DNA of 64,000 nucleotides from an uncultured Sutterella sp. (GTDB lineage: Bacteria > Pseudomonadota > Gammaproteobacteria > Burkholderiales > Burkholderiaceae_F): assembly GCA_900552545.1 (NCBI GenBank), contig USAL01000001.1, forward strand, positions 1 through 64,000, read 5' to 3'. A model generated the notes under the pieces. It was not told the origin of the DNA. It ran no database searches and saw nothing but the letters and a program-made list of their open reading frames with translations. Positions 40,380 through 48,976 of this stretch are shown here, piece by piece (position 1 is the stretch's first letter; the number at the start of each line of letters is the position of its first letter). The translations under genes were made by a program, and so were the position numbers.

Positions 40380-41168
40380 ATGTCGTTGCCCGAGTTGCTG
40401 CCCTGGTTTGCACCCAAGCTTTCGCCTGACGTAAGCCGCGTCATTCAAAGTCTTGGGCGTCGTGCTGTGCTCGAAAGAGGACAAACGCTGGGCTCTTCCG
40501 TCTTTTTCAATCGCCTCGTGTACGTCCAGGAGGGATTTCTTGCCCAGGGCGTCATCAATCCCGGAGGAAGCCGGCTTTTCATGATGACGCTCTCCGGACC
40601 CTGAATGTTGGGCGCCACGGCGGGCCTCGTCGATTCGTTGGACAACCTTCCCCGTCGGTACTGGGCCGCGACGCACTGCGTGGTGCTCACGCTGATGCCT
40701 GAAATCCTGCTGCGGCTTTCCGAAGTCGACGATCGGCTCAATCAGGAGCTTTCGGCCTATGCCATCCGGCACGCCATGTGCGAGCGCATGGGGCTCATGG
40801 TGAGCCAGGCTTCGACCGTTGAAGAGCGGCTCGGCGTCTTCATCGTTGCCATGCTTGCCGCCGCCGGCAGGATTGATCTTGAAAAAATCAGCGACAAGGG
40901 CAGGTGGGTGTCATTTAATGTTCTTCCATCGCGTAAACTCGTGACAGCCATGCTCGTTGCCGATGAAGCCGCCCTCAAGGACGTGATCAAGAAGTGGCTC
41001 AAGGAGGACGTGCTGCGCTGGGAAAAGGGCGCCTTTCTGGTTCGCAGCGACATGCTGCTCAAGTATCGGCAGTGGATGCAGCCCTTCGTGCGCATGCATG
41101 AGAACATGGTGCCGATGCTGCACGAATCCAAACTCTTTGATCGGCTGGAGCTCGATCTGAAACATTGA
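40380..41168 (+). pseudogene. Crp/Fnr-like regulator interrupted by in-frame TGA
   Basis: Two adjacent frames in the same phase, 40380-40604 and 40605-41168, join into one regulator of about 262 codons. The first encodes part of a cyclic-nucleotide-binding-like barrel (VYVQEGFLAQGVINPGGSRLF). The second has the dimerisation helix and a C-terminal winged helix (PSRKLVTAMLVADEAALKDVIKKW). Between them lies TGA (40602-40604) after SGP, where a tryptophan codon TGG would read SGPWMLGA. A nonsense mutation is the simplest reading; sequencing error or re-initiation at the ATG right after the stop is possible. The effector is unknown. Confidence 0.7.
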
Positions 41169-41185
41169 CGTTGGGGTAAAGGAAG

Positions 41186-41839
41186 ATGAATAAGCAAGCT
41201 TTGAGCTGCACGGCCGCTGCCGTCTGCGCAGCCGCTCTGATCGCGCTCACGAGCGGCTGCGCGCCGCTCGTGGTGGGAGGCGCGGCCGTCGCGACCGGCG
41301 CCACGGTCTCGACGCTGACCGACCGCCGCTCGGCGGGCGCCGTGGTCAATGACGAGGTGCTTGAAAAGCGCATCAACTGGGAGATCAGCCAGGCGCTCGG
41401 AAAGAACATCGACTCGCACATCACCGTCACGGCCTACAACGGCAAGGTGCTCCTGACGGGTGAAGTCGCCACCGAACAGGGCCGTCAGATCGCCGTGCAG
41501 ACCGCCGAGCGCAGCCTCGACGTGGCCTCGGTCATCAATGAGCTTGCCGTGATGGAAAATGCCGGCATCGGGCAGCGTCTGAGCGACTCCTCGCTTGCCA
41601 CCAAGGTGCGCTCGCGCCTGGTGACGACGGAAAACGTCTATCTGAGCCAGATGAAGGTTGTGGTCGAGCGCGGCGTCGTCTACCTGATGGGCATCGTGAC
41701 GCCGCAGGAAAATGAGCTTGCGCTTAAGGTCGCCTCCCGCGTCGGCGGCGCTGCCAAGGTCATCAGCTACTGCGACATCATGAGCGCCGAGCGCATCGCC
41801 CAACGCATGCGCGACATCCAGGGGCAGCAGAACCAATAG
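41186..41839 (+). CDS. BON-domain outer-membrane lipoprotein
   Basis: This 217-residue lipoprotein resembles DolP/YraP, which supports outer-membrane integrity. The signal peptide ends in the lipobox LTSGC (cysteine 25). Two BON domains follow, about residues 57-125 and 137-205, each with the VxNxGxVxLxGxV-like strand pattern (NGKVLLTGEVA and RGVVYLMGIVT). The ATG is preceded by GGAAG. It lies 17 bases after the broken regulator on the same strand. Confidence 0.9.
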   Translation: MNKQALSCTAAAVCAAALIALTSGCAPLVVGGAAVATGATVSTLTDRRSAGAVVNDEVLEKRINWEISQALGKNIDSHITVTAYNGKVLLTGEVATEQGRQIAVQTAERSLDVASVINELAVMENAGIGQRLSDSSLATKVRSRLVTTENVYLSQMKVVVERGVVYLMGIVTPQENELALKVASRVGGAAKVISYCDIMSAERIAQRMRDIQGQQNQ

Positions 41840-41991
41840 GCACTCTGCGTTTTGCTAAAAAAGAGCCGTCGGGCGTCTTTGAAAAATTTCAGAGGCGCAC
41901 GGCGGCTTTCGTTTTTTGAGCGTGAAGCCCCAGGGGATGATTCCCAGGCAGAGAATGGTGGAAAAAGGGCCAAAAACGCGTCTGGACGCGT

Positions 41992-42930
41992 TCAGGCGGC
42001 AACTTCGGCAGCGTGGTAGCTTGAGCGCACGAAGACGCCTGCAAAGGCCTTTTTAAAGCCCATGGCGAGCGCTTTCTCTTCCCAGAGGTGAAACTCCTCG
42101 GGGGAAACGTAGCGGCGCACGGGAAGGTGCGCTGCGCTCGGCGCCAGGTACTGCCCCATCGTCAGGATGTCGACGCGGGCCTCGAGCAGCTCCTGCAGGA
42201 CGGCTTCGACCTCTTTTTCCGTCTCGCCCAGCCCCAGCATGAGGCCGCTTTTGGTGGGCACGAGCGGGTGTGCGTCCTTGAATTCGCGCAGAAGCCGCAG
42301 CGAGTGCCGGTAGTCGGCCCCGGGGCGCGAGGTTTTGTAGAGCGCGGAAACGGTTTCAAGGTTGTGATTGAAGACGTCGGGCGGGGTCTGGGAAAGGGCC
42401 TCGAGCGCCTGGGAAAGCCGGCCTCTGAAGTCGGGCACGAGAATTTCGATGCGGATGCCCTCAACCGCTTGTCGCAGGGCGGCGATGACGGCTGCGTAGT
42501 GACCTGCGCCGCCGTCGGGCAAATCGTCTCGGTCCACGCTCGTGACGACGGCGTATTTAAGGTCCATTTCCTTGACGGCGCGTGCAAGCCGTTCGGGTTC
42601 GGTTGCGTCCAACGGAGCCGGGCGCCCGTGGGCGACGTCGCAGAAGGGGCAGCGCCGCGTGCAGACCTCGCCCATGATGAGAAAGGTAGCCGTGCCGTGC
42701 GCAAAGCACTCGCCGATGTTGGGGCAGGCGGCTTCGCGGCAGACGGTTGAAAGCTTGTTTTCCTTGAGGATTGCGCCCACGCGCTCGCTTTGCGCGTCAT
42801 GGGTGCGGGCGCGCACCTTGAGCCAGGCGGGCTTGGGAAGCTTGGGCGCGCTGTGGTCGATCTTGATCGGGAGCCGCGCGAACTTCTCTTCGCCCTTCTG
42901 ACGTACTGGAGCCTTGTCGTTTTCGGTCAT
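41992..42930 (-). CDS. lipA: Lipoyl synthase LipA
   Basis: This radical SAM enzyme inserts two sulfurs into protein-bound octanoate. The 312-residue protein has the auxiliary cluster motif CREAACPNIGEC, the radical SAM motif CTRRCPFCD and the C-terminal RSSYHA serine ligand segment. The start ATG at 42930 overlaps the menA stop (ATGA), arguing for translational coupling; an ATG two codons earlier is possible. Confidence 0.97.
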   Translation of the reverse strand: MTENDKAPVRQKGEEKFARLPIKIDHSAPKLPKPAWLKVRARTHDAQSERVGAILKENKLSTVCREAACPNIGECFAHGTATFLIMGEVCTRRCPFCDVAHGRPAPLDATEPERLARAVKEMDLKYAVVTSVDRDDLPDGGAGHYAAVIAALRQAVEGIRIEILVPDFRGRLSQALEALSQTPPDVFNHNLETVSALYKTSRPGADYRHSLRLLREFKDAHPLVPTKSGLMLGLGETEKEVEAVLQELLEARVDILTMGQYLAPSAAHLPVRRYVSPEEFHLWEEKALAMGFKKAFAGVFVRSSYHAAEVAA

Positions 42931-43916
42931 AGCCATTGCAGCAGGTAGCCCACGGCGCCAGCGATGCTCGCTAGCGTCATTGTCAGGGCAAAGCGAAGCT
43001 CAAGCTTCACGGTGCGAAACATCACGCCGTTGAGGTCGTTTCCGGAGTACTTGCGCAGGTCGCGCACGAGCGCAAGCCCTGCAGGAAGCCACACGAACAC
43101 GGCGAGCATGAAGATGAGCTCAAGGCGCGTGAATGCCAGGGCCGCGCAAAAGACGAAGGCCGCGGTGATGAGCCACTGATAGACGCGCTGCATGCCGGCT
43201 GTTCCCATAACGACGGCAAGCGTTCTGCGGCCCACCTCGCGGTCGTGATCGAGGTCGCGATAGTTGTTGACGGCAAGCACCCCGGAGGCGATGGCGCCAA
43301 GGGCTGCGCCCGCCAAAAGCGCCTCGACGTCCAGGCGGCCGCACTGCAGGTAGTAGGTGCCGCCCACGGCCACAAGGCCAAAGAAGATGAAGACCATCAG
43401 CTCGCCAAAGGGCGTGTAGGCAATGGGCTTGGGGCCGCCCATGTACGCGTAGGCGGCAACGACCGAGGCAAGGCTTACGGCCACCATGACCCAGCCGCCC
43501 ACGGTGATGAGGTAGATCGTGTCGAGCACGACGAGAAGAATGCAGAACTTGATGGCGCGCTCAACGGCGGCAACCGTAAGCCACCCGTTGGCCGTGGCGC
43601 GCGGCAACCCTTTTCGTGTGCTGCGCTCGGCCTTTTTCTTGGTGTAGCCCGCGTCGTTTTCCATGTTGGTGATGATCTGCATCAGAAGCGAGAGCGCGAG
43701 CGTGGTGACGGCCACAAGAAAGTGAAACTCGTGTCCGGCGGCGGCCGCAACGCCAAGCCCTACGGCAACGGGGGCGGCTGCAACGCCCAAGGTCTTCGGG
43801 CGGATGCAGGCTAGCCACGCTCTGAGGCTGCCCGGGCGCGGGTCGCCTGCGGCAAGCGGCGCCGTATCGGCGGCCTGTGTGGAGGAGTTCGATTGCTGGG
43901 GCGCGTCAGTGGCCAT
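42927..43916 (-). CDS. menA: 1,4-dihydroxy-2-naphthoate prenyltransferase MenA
   Basis: This membrane-bound UbiA-superfamily enzyme attaches a polyprenyl chain to DHNA in menaquinone synthesis. It is 329 residues with about eight or nine membrane helices. The second prenyl-diphosphate motif NNYRDLDHDREVGRRTLAV is MenA-like. The first motif is unusual (NMENDAGYTKKKAERS where relatives have NDYxDxxxGxD). It overlaps lipB at its start and lipA at its end, an odd position within a lipoate operon. Some other UbiA enzyme remains possible. Confidence 0.85.
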   Translation of the reverse strand: MATDAPQQSNSSTQAADTAPLAAGDPRPGSLRAWLACIRPKTLGVAAAPVAVGLGVAAAAGHEFHFLVAVTTLALSLLMQIITNMENDAGYTKKKAERSTRKGLPRATANGWLTVAAVERAIKFCILLVVLDTIYLITVGGWVMVAVSLASVVAAYAYMGGPKPIAYTPFGELMVFIFFGLVAVGGTYYLQCGRLDVEALLAGAALGAIASGVLAVNNYRDLDHDREVGRRTLAVVMGTAGMQRVYQWLITAAFVFCAALAFTRLELIFMLAVFVWLPAGLALVRDLRKYSGNDLNGVMFRTVKLELRFALTMTLASIAGAVGYLLQWL

Positions 43917-44604
43917 GATTGTGTTCTAAAGCGTGTTGGTTAAAGAGAGTCAGTAGGCGGCTCAGAAGAACGTCGGCGACGGCCTCAAGGTTTGCCTCGC
44001 ACCCGAGCGTGCGCATGTCGGTGACGCGCAGCTGCCGGTAGCCGCAGGGCGAGATCCAGGAAAAGGGCGAAAGATCCATCGCGACGTTGAGTGCGAGCCC
44101 ATGATAGGTCGCGCCGCGCGAGACGTGAACGCCTAATGAGGCAATCTTCTCCAGCCCCGCAAATTTTCCAGCGCCCCCCGCACATTGCACATAGACGCCT
44201 GGCGCCTCGGGATGCACGAGGGCATCGATCCCATAATGCAACAACGTTTCGATCACCGCTTTTTCGATGAGCTTTACATACTCGCGCACAAACAGGCCGC
44301 GGCGCCTGAGGTCGATCAGAGGGTAGAGAACGATCTGTCCCGGCCCGTGATAGGTGATGTCGCCGCCGCGGTCGACCGCAACGACTTCAATGCCGTGAAT
44401 CGAGCGGCGTTCCTCGCCGATGATGGGCGACTTGCCAAGCGTATAGACGCTTTCGTGCTCAACGAGCCAGACTTCGTCGGCCGTCGTCTCGGTGCGGCTG
44501 TGGGTAAAGCGCTGCATGGCCGCATAGACCCCGGCGTAGGGGCGCCGCCCGCGGCGGCGCACGACGATGTTGGTGGCGGGCGCCGCAGCGTCTTCCGAGG
44601 GCAT
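43906..44604 (-). CDS. lipB: Octanoyltransferase LipB
   Basis: LipB transfers octanoyl groups from acyl carrier protein to lipoyl domains. The 232-residue protein has RGGDITYHGPGQIVLYPLIDLRR, the lysine segment LEKIASLGVHVSRG and the catalytic cysteine in ISPCGYRQ. The start overlaps the DUF493 stop (TGATG) and the end overlaps menA by 11 bases. Confidence 0.96.
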   Translation of the reverse strand: MPSEDAAAPATNIVVRRRGRRPYAGVYAAMQRFTHSRTETTADEVWLVEHESVYTLGKSPIIGEERRSIHGIEVVAVDRGGDITYHGPGQIVLYPLIDLRRRGLFVREYVKLIEKAVIETLLHYGIDALVHPEAPGVYVQCAGGAGKFAGLEKIASLGVHVSRGATYHGLALNVAMDLSPFSWISPCGYRQLRVTDMRTLGCEANLEAVADVLLSRLLTLFNQHALEHNHGH

Positions 44605-44942
44605 CAGAGCGCCACCTTCACCATCGGATGGCTCGTGAGCATCATGTAGATGCTGTCGAGCTGCGCGCGGCTCGTGGCATGGATGTTGAGCGTAAGCGCC
44701 GTGTACTTGCCCGTCTTGGAGCGCGACTGCGTGATGCTCTTTTCGTCAAAATCAGGCACGATCTCGCGCACGGCCGAAGCAATCGTGCGGGCAAAGTCTT
44801 CGCGCGTGAGTCCCATCACTTTGATGGGAAAGTCGCACGGAAACTGCAGGAGGCTGTCCTGCTCCTCGATGCGTTCGCGTTCGTTTTTCTCAGGCGCTTC
44901 GGTGGGAACGAGCTGATCCTGCGTTTGGTTCTTGTCGGTCAT
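44604..44942 (-). CDS. DUF493 (YbeD-like) protein
   Basis: This 112-residue protein of the YbeD/DUF493 family carries the hallmark DSLLQFPCDFPIKVMG and a ferredoxin-like fold with C-terminal SIYMMLTSHPMVKVAL. It is often encoded next to lipB, as here. The role is unknown; ACT-like regulatory binding has been suggested for the fold. Confidence 0.93.
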   Translation of the reverse strand: MTDKNQTQDQLVPTEAPEKNERERIEEQDSLLQFPCDFPIKVMGLTREDFARTIASAVREIVPDFDEKSITQSRSKTGKYTALTLNIHATSRAQLDSIYMMLTSHPMVKVAL

Positions 44943-44950
44943 GGTGGTCT

Positions 44951-46429
44951 TTAGGAATCCTTTTTGTTTTGTACGGGCTTTTTGTCGGGCGCGGCGCTCT
45001 TGGCGTGCTCGCTGACGGACGTTGAGGACGTCGAGGGCTTTGCGGATTGCGCGGCAGCCTGGGGCTTCACGGCTTTAGCAACCTCCTCGTGCGCAGCGTT
45101 TTGCGCCGGCTTCTGCGTCTTTTGTTCAGCCTTTTTGTCCTCGGGGGCGGCGGCGCTCGTGACCGTCTTCTTCTGCTCGTCGGCTGGCTTCATGCGCAGC
45201 CGCACCGAATCGACGAAGCGGCTCAGGAAGCTTCCCGGTCCCACGTCGTGCATGGCAACGAGCGTGAAGTCCGCCACGGGCTTGTTGCGAAAGTACACGT
45301 GCAGCGTTCCCATCGGATCGCCCTTTGAGACGGGCGCGATGGCGGGCGCCATGTATTCGAACGTGGTCGAAAAGCCGCCGGTGCCGCGTGCGACGATGTC
45401 CTGCCGGCGCACCGTCACCCAGAGGGGCTTGTCACTGCCGACGGCAAGCTCGTCGCGGTTGCCCGTGAGAATGTCGATCTTCTTGATCGTGGTGTCGGCT
45501 TCAAAAAGCCGGATCGTTTCAAATTCAAGCCGCCCGAAGCGCAGGAGCGCCAGCATGTCGTTCGTCGACAAATCGGCGTTGCGCCCGCCGATCAGGACCG
45601 AAAAGATGTCGCGGGCAACGGCGCCCTCGCTGTTTGCGGCCGGCCGATGCCAGCTGCTCACAAGATCGGTGTTTTCTGCGTTGCCCATGACGCCGTTGAT
45701 GCCCTCGCCCTTCCAGAGCATGAGGTTGCGGTTTCGCTGGGTATGATTGGTAAAGGCAAATTCGCGCTGCGAGAACCAGGCGTAGGCCTCGGGGTGGCGT
45801 TTGTAGAGCGTCATGGCAAGCGTTGCCAGGTCGCGCGCCGTGGTCTGCTGCTCGCGGGCGTCGATGGGGGAGACGAACTTTGAGTGCCGCATGCCGATTG
45901 CGCGGGCGGCTTCGTTCATTTTGTCGGCAAACGCCTCGGGGCTGCCCGCGAGGTGGTCGGCAACGGCAAGCGCGGCGTCTTCAGCGGCGACGACGGCAAT
46001 GACGTTTAAAAGCGTCTTCAAGGGCGTCTTTTCGCCCGCAACGAGATACAGCCGCCGGGCGCTCAAGGGCCGCAGGCTGTCGCGCGCGCTGATCGTGACG
46101 GGCTCATCGCGCCGCGAGGCGTCGCCGCCGATCATTTCAAGCGCCGTATAAAGCGTCATCAACTGCACGAGGTCGCCCGGGTTGACGGGGAGGTCGGCGT
46201 TGTGGCTGCCCATGACGAAGCCGCTCGCACCGTCGACGACGATCCAGGCGCGGGCTTCGGAGTTGAGGACAGGAAGTTTCGGGGCGGCGGCCTGCGCCGC
46301 GGCGCTGCCTGATAGTTGCGGCAGTGCACCGGCAGGAAGCGCAGTCAGGGCCGAAGACAGAAGCACCGGCCCCACGACGAGCATGAACGCCGCCAAGAGG
46401 GTGTTTCTTAATTTGAGAAAAAAGCGCAT
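44951..46429 (-). CDS. DacA-like protein lacking catalytic motifs
   Basis: This is a 492-residue exported protein with the fold of D-alanyl-D-alanine carboxypeptidases (PBP5/6). A signal peptide covers about residues 1-45, the peptidase-like domain about 60-290 and the PBP5 C-terminal beta domain about 300-410, followed by a Lys/Ala/Pro/Ser-rich tail. In active relatives the motifs are PASLTKLMT, SGNDA and KTG. Here the matching places read NPGDLVQLMT, AAEDAAL and INGVMGNAENTD, so the serine nucleophile and lysine are gone. It probably binds or regulates rather than cleaves. It precedes the DUF493-lipB-menA-lipA cluster. Confidence 0.85.
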   Translation of the reverse strand: MRFFLKLRNTLLAAFMLVVGPVLLSSALTALPAGALPQLSGSAAAQAAAPKLPVLNSEARAWIVVDGASGFVMGSHNADLPVNPGDLVQLMTLYTALEMIGGDASRRDEPVTISARDSLRPLSARRLYLVAGEKTPLKTLLNVIAVVAAEDAALAVADHLAGSPEAFADKMNEAARAIGMRHSKFVSPIDAREQQTTARDLATLAMTLYKRHPEAYAWFSQREFAFTNHTQRNRNLMLWKGEGINGVMGNAENTDLVSSWHRPAANSEGAVARDIFSVLIGGRNADLSTNDMLALLRFGRLEFETIRLFEADTTIKKIDILTGNRDELAVGSDKPLWVTVRRQDIVARGTGGFSTTFEYMAPAIAPVSKGDPMGTLHVYFRNKPVADFTLVAMHDVGPGSFLSRFVDSVRLRMKPADEQKKTVTSAAAPEDKKAEQKTQKPAQNAAHEEVAKAVKPQAAAQSAKPSTSSTSVSEHAKSAAPDKKPVQNKKDS

Positions 46430-46534
46430 GGCGCTAATTGTACAAAAGCCGCATGGCGCGCCCCGCGCGAAGGCAGGCGCCTTTGCGGCTGCTTCGAGGG
46501 GCGCCGGCAAAAGGCAGGGTGATGCCGAAAAAGG

Positions 46535-47164
46535 CTAGATGAGCGCCACGAACTGCGAGATGACGCGCTCGAGCATCGGAAGCTTTCCGGAAAACGCGTG
46601 GTTGGCGCCCGGAATGACGGTGATGGGAAGGCTCGCGGCGCGCGCCCAGGCAAGGGCGTCGGAAAGGGGCACCGTTTCGTCTTCTTCGCCGTGCACGACG
46701 AAGACGGGCGCCTCGGGCGGCACGATTTCAAAGCGGCTCACGGCCGGGCCTGCGAAGATGAAGGCGGCCGGGCGGCGGATTTCGCCCGCAAGCGAAGTCA
46801 CGTAGGTTCCGAACGAAAAGCCCCCGAAGATGACGCGCCCGCCTGCGGGCAGCAGTTCATTGATGCCGCGGATTTCAAAGACGGCGTCGATCACGCGCAG
46901 AAAGTCCTCGACTTCGCCCATGCCCGCTTCGTAGTGGCCGCTGCTTGCGCCCGCGCCGCGCAGGTTGGGGCGCACGGCGATGTAGCCCGCGTTCGTAAGG
47001 CACCGCGAAAGGATGTGGATCACCTTGTGATCCTTGTTGCCGCCGCGGATCGTGATCGGGTGTGCTAGAAAGGCAATGCCGCGCGTGCACGCGTCGGGAA
47101 TATCCAGGCTCGTCTCAATGATTCCCGCCGGACCGTCGATTCTGATCGTGTGCGTCTGCGCCAT
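46535..47164 (-). CDS. Alpha/beta hydrolase
   Basis: This 209-residue serine hydrolase is of the small COG2945-like type. The nucleophile elbow GGFSFGTYV, the aspartate in HGEEDETVP and the histidine in PGANHAFSG form a complete triad. LAHPITIRGGNKDHKV near the start is characteristic. The substrate is unknown. The start at 47164 gives MAQTHTIRIDGPAG; the much longer frame to 47707 is a shadow of birA. Confidence 0.88.
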   Translation of the reverse strand: MAQTHTIRIDGPAGIIETSLDIPDACTRGIAFLAHPITIRGGNKDHKVIHILSRCLTNAGYIAVRPNLRGAGASSGHYEAGMGEVEDFLRVIDAVFEIRGINELLPAGGRVIFGGFSFGTYVTSLAGEIRRPAAFIFAGPAVSRFEIVPPEAPVFVVHGEEDETVPLSDALAWARAASLPITVIPGANHAFSGKLPMLERVISQFVALI

Positions 47165-47272
47165 TTTCTTTTTCCAACAAGTCGAAAAAACAGTTGAACA
47201 ATGCAAGGCGCAAATTTTAATCACCCCATGCGCGCGAAGGCCGAAGAGCGGGCGCCGGAAAGGCCACGGGAA

Positions 47273-48109
47273 ATGGCGCAGGAAGTTGGAAATATTGAGT
47301 TGGAAAAGGCGCTTGAGGAGCTTCTTGCCGACGCGTCCTTTGACTGCGTGCGCTGGGTGAAGATGACGACGAGCACGCAGGATCTCGCGCGCTCGCTCGT
47401 GCGCATGAGCGAAGCGCCCGTTACGGCCGTGCACGTGGCCGATGGACAGAGCGCAGGCCGCGGCACGCACGGGCGCCGCTGGCGGGGTGCCCAGGGGACG
47501 CTTATGCTCACCATCACCGCGCCGCTTGCGGTTCCGTTGGAGGAGTGCTCGGGCCTGGCGCCGGCCGTGGGAATCGCGGCCGCCCGGGCGCTTCGAAGCG
47601 CCAATTCCGGCGTCGGCGTGAAGTGGCCCAACGATCTGTGGCTTGCGGACGGAAAGCTTGCCGGGATTCTTTGCGAGACGTGTCGGGACAAAGCCGGAGG
47701 GCTTCATGTGGCCGCCGGCATCGGCGTTAATATAGCGCTGGACTCCGAAGTGTCGGCAGCGCTCGCCGCAGGCGGCTGCCGGGCTTCGGCGCTGTTTTCT
47801 CAGGCTGCGGATTCCTTATCGGATTCCGTACTGGCCGAGAAGCGGCTCTCGCTTGCCGCGCTTCTGGCAAGGACGGTTGCGGGCGTCATCAGCGAATTTT
47901 CGCCGACGCTGCGCGCGGAGCTTTTTTCGCATTGGCCCGCGTACGACGCTTTTGCCGGACGTCGGGTGCGGGTCTTTGCCGCAGAGGGCGGCACGCAGAC
48001 CGATCTTGCGGTGGGCGTTGACTGCGGCATCAGCCCGGCGGGCGAGCTCATCATCGAGACCGACGACGGGCGCAGGCGCTTTGCAACGGGGTCGCTGCGG
48101 CCGCTTTAG
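47273..48109 (+). CDS. birA: Biotin-protein ligase BirA (monofunctional)
   Basis: This enzyme attaches biotin to the carboxyl carrier protein of acetyl-CoA carboxylase and related enzymes. It is 278 residues from this ATG, with the biotinyl-AMP motif GRGTHGRRW and KWPNDLWLADGKLAGILCE. There is no N-terminal DNA-binding domain, so it does not repress biotin genes. ATGs at 47201 and 47228 are alternatives; 47273 has the best upstream purines. It is followed by coaX. Confidence 0.93.
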   Translation: MAQEVGNIELEKALEELLADASFDCVRWVKMTTSTQDLARSLVRMSEAPVTAVHVADGQSAGRGTHGRRWRGAQGTLMLTITAPLAVPLEECSGLAPAVGIAAARALRSANSGVGVKWPNDLWLADGKLAGILCETCRDKAGGLHVAAGIGVNIALDSEVSAALAAGGCRASALFSQAADSLSDSVLAEKRLSLAALLARTVAGVISEFSPTLRAELFSHWPAYDAFAGRRVRVFAAEGGTQTDLAVGVDCGISPAGELIIETDDGRRRFATGSLRPL

Positions 48110-48146
48110 AGACGAAACGACATTCACAGGAAGGCTTGGACAACAA

Positions 48147-48920
48147 GTGACGGTCATTTTGCTTGACTTGGGTAATACGGCGCTCAAATGGGCGCCGTTG
48201 GGCGAGGATGAGAATCCGCGCACGTTCGTGCACGGCGGCTCCGATGTTCTGCCCGAGGAGGTTTTCGATGAATGGCTTGCGCTCAACCCCGAGCGCGTCA
48301 TCGGCTGCATGGTTTCAAGTGAAAACCTGGCCTTGACGCTCACCAAGTTCTTCAACGAGCATCGCATCAGCTGGGAGTGGATGCACTCGCAGCCCGTCTT
48401 TAAGGGGCCCTTTACGCTGCGCAACGGCTACGACGACTTCAAGCAGTTGGGAAGCGACCGTTGGTATGCGGCTATCGGCGCGGCCTCTCTCTACCCGGGC
48501 GAGGCCCTGGTCGTGATGCACGCGGGTACGGCAACGACGATCGATACGGTGCTGCCGTGCGAGGACGGCGCGCTTGAATTCAAGGGCGGGCGGATTCTGC
48601 CCGGGCCCGTGATGATGTACCGCTCGCTTGTGAAGAACACCCGCTGCCGGCCTTTGGGCATCGGGCGGCATGCGCTTTTTCCAAGCAACACGACGGACGC
48701 CATTTCTAGCGGCATTCTTGAGGCGCACCTTGGCGTCATCGACCGCGCGCTTGAAGCGGTGCGTCGTGCGGGCTTTGAAGGGCGGCTCGTGTTTGCGGGC
48801 GGCGCGGCGCCGCTTCTGGCGTCCTTCGTGGAGCAGAAGTTTCCGGGCGCCGTTCTCAAGCACAACCTGGTGCTGCGCGGGCTCGGGATGTTTGCAAGCC
48901 ACGTGAAATCCGAGGGCTGA
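48147..48920 (+). CDS. coaX: Type III pantothenate kinase CoaX
   Basis: CoaX phosphorylates pantothenate in the first step of coenzyme A synthesis. It is 257 residues from a GTG start (ILLDLGNTALKW follows), with AGGAAGG about 12 bases upstream. Phosphate and substrate motifs DLGNTALKW, GSDRWYAAIGA, AGTATTID and GGRILPGP are intact. The birA-coaX pair is typical of betaproteobacteria. Confidence 0.95.
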   Translation: MTVILLDLGNTALKWAPLGEDENPRTFVHGGSDVLPEEVFDEWLALNPERVIGCMVSSENLALTLTKFFNEHRISWEWMHSQPVFKGPFTLRNGYDDFKQLGSDRWYAAIGAASLYPGEALVVMHAGTATTIDTVLPCEDGALEFKGGRILPGPVMMYRSLVKNTRCRPLGIGRHALFPSNTTDAISSGILEAHLGVIDRALEAVRRAGFEGRLVFAGGAAPLLASFVEQKFPGAVLKHNLVLRGLGMFASHVKSEG

Positions 48921-48976
48921 CGAGAGCTGACATTTGCGCCCGCAAACCTTACCTTTTTCCTTCGCGTTCTTGAGCC

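Noticed and set aside
40602..40604. TGA read as selenocysteine
   Set aside because: The position fits a lost tryptophan (SGP-W-MLGA), I see no SECIS-like hairpin directly after it, and Crp/Fnr regulators are not known selenoproteins.
46535..47707. 390-residue version of the alpha/beta hydrolase
   Set aside because: The extra N-terminus is low-complexity sequence antisense to birA; the family-like start is at 47164.
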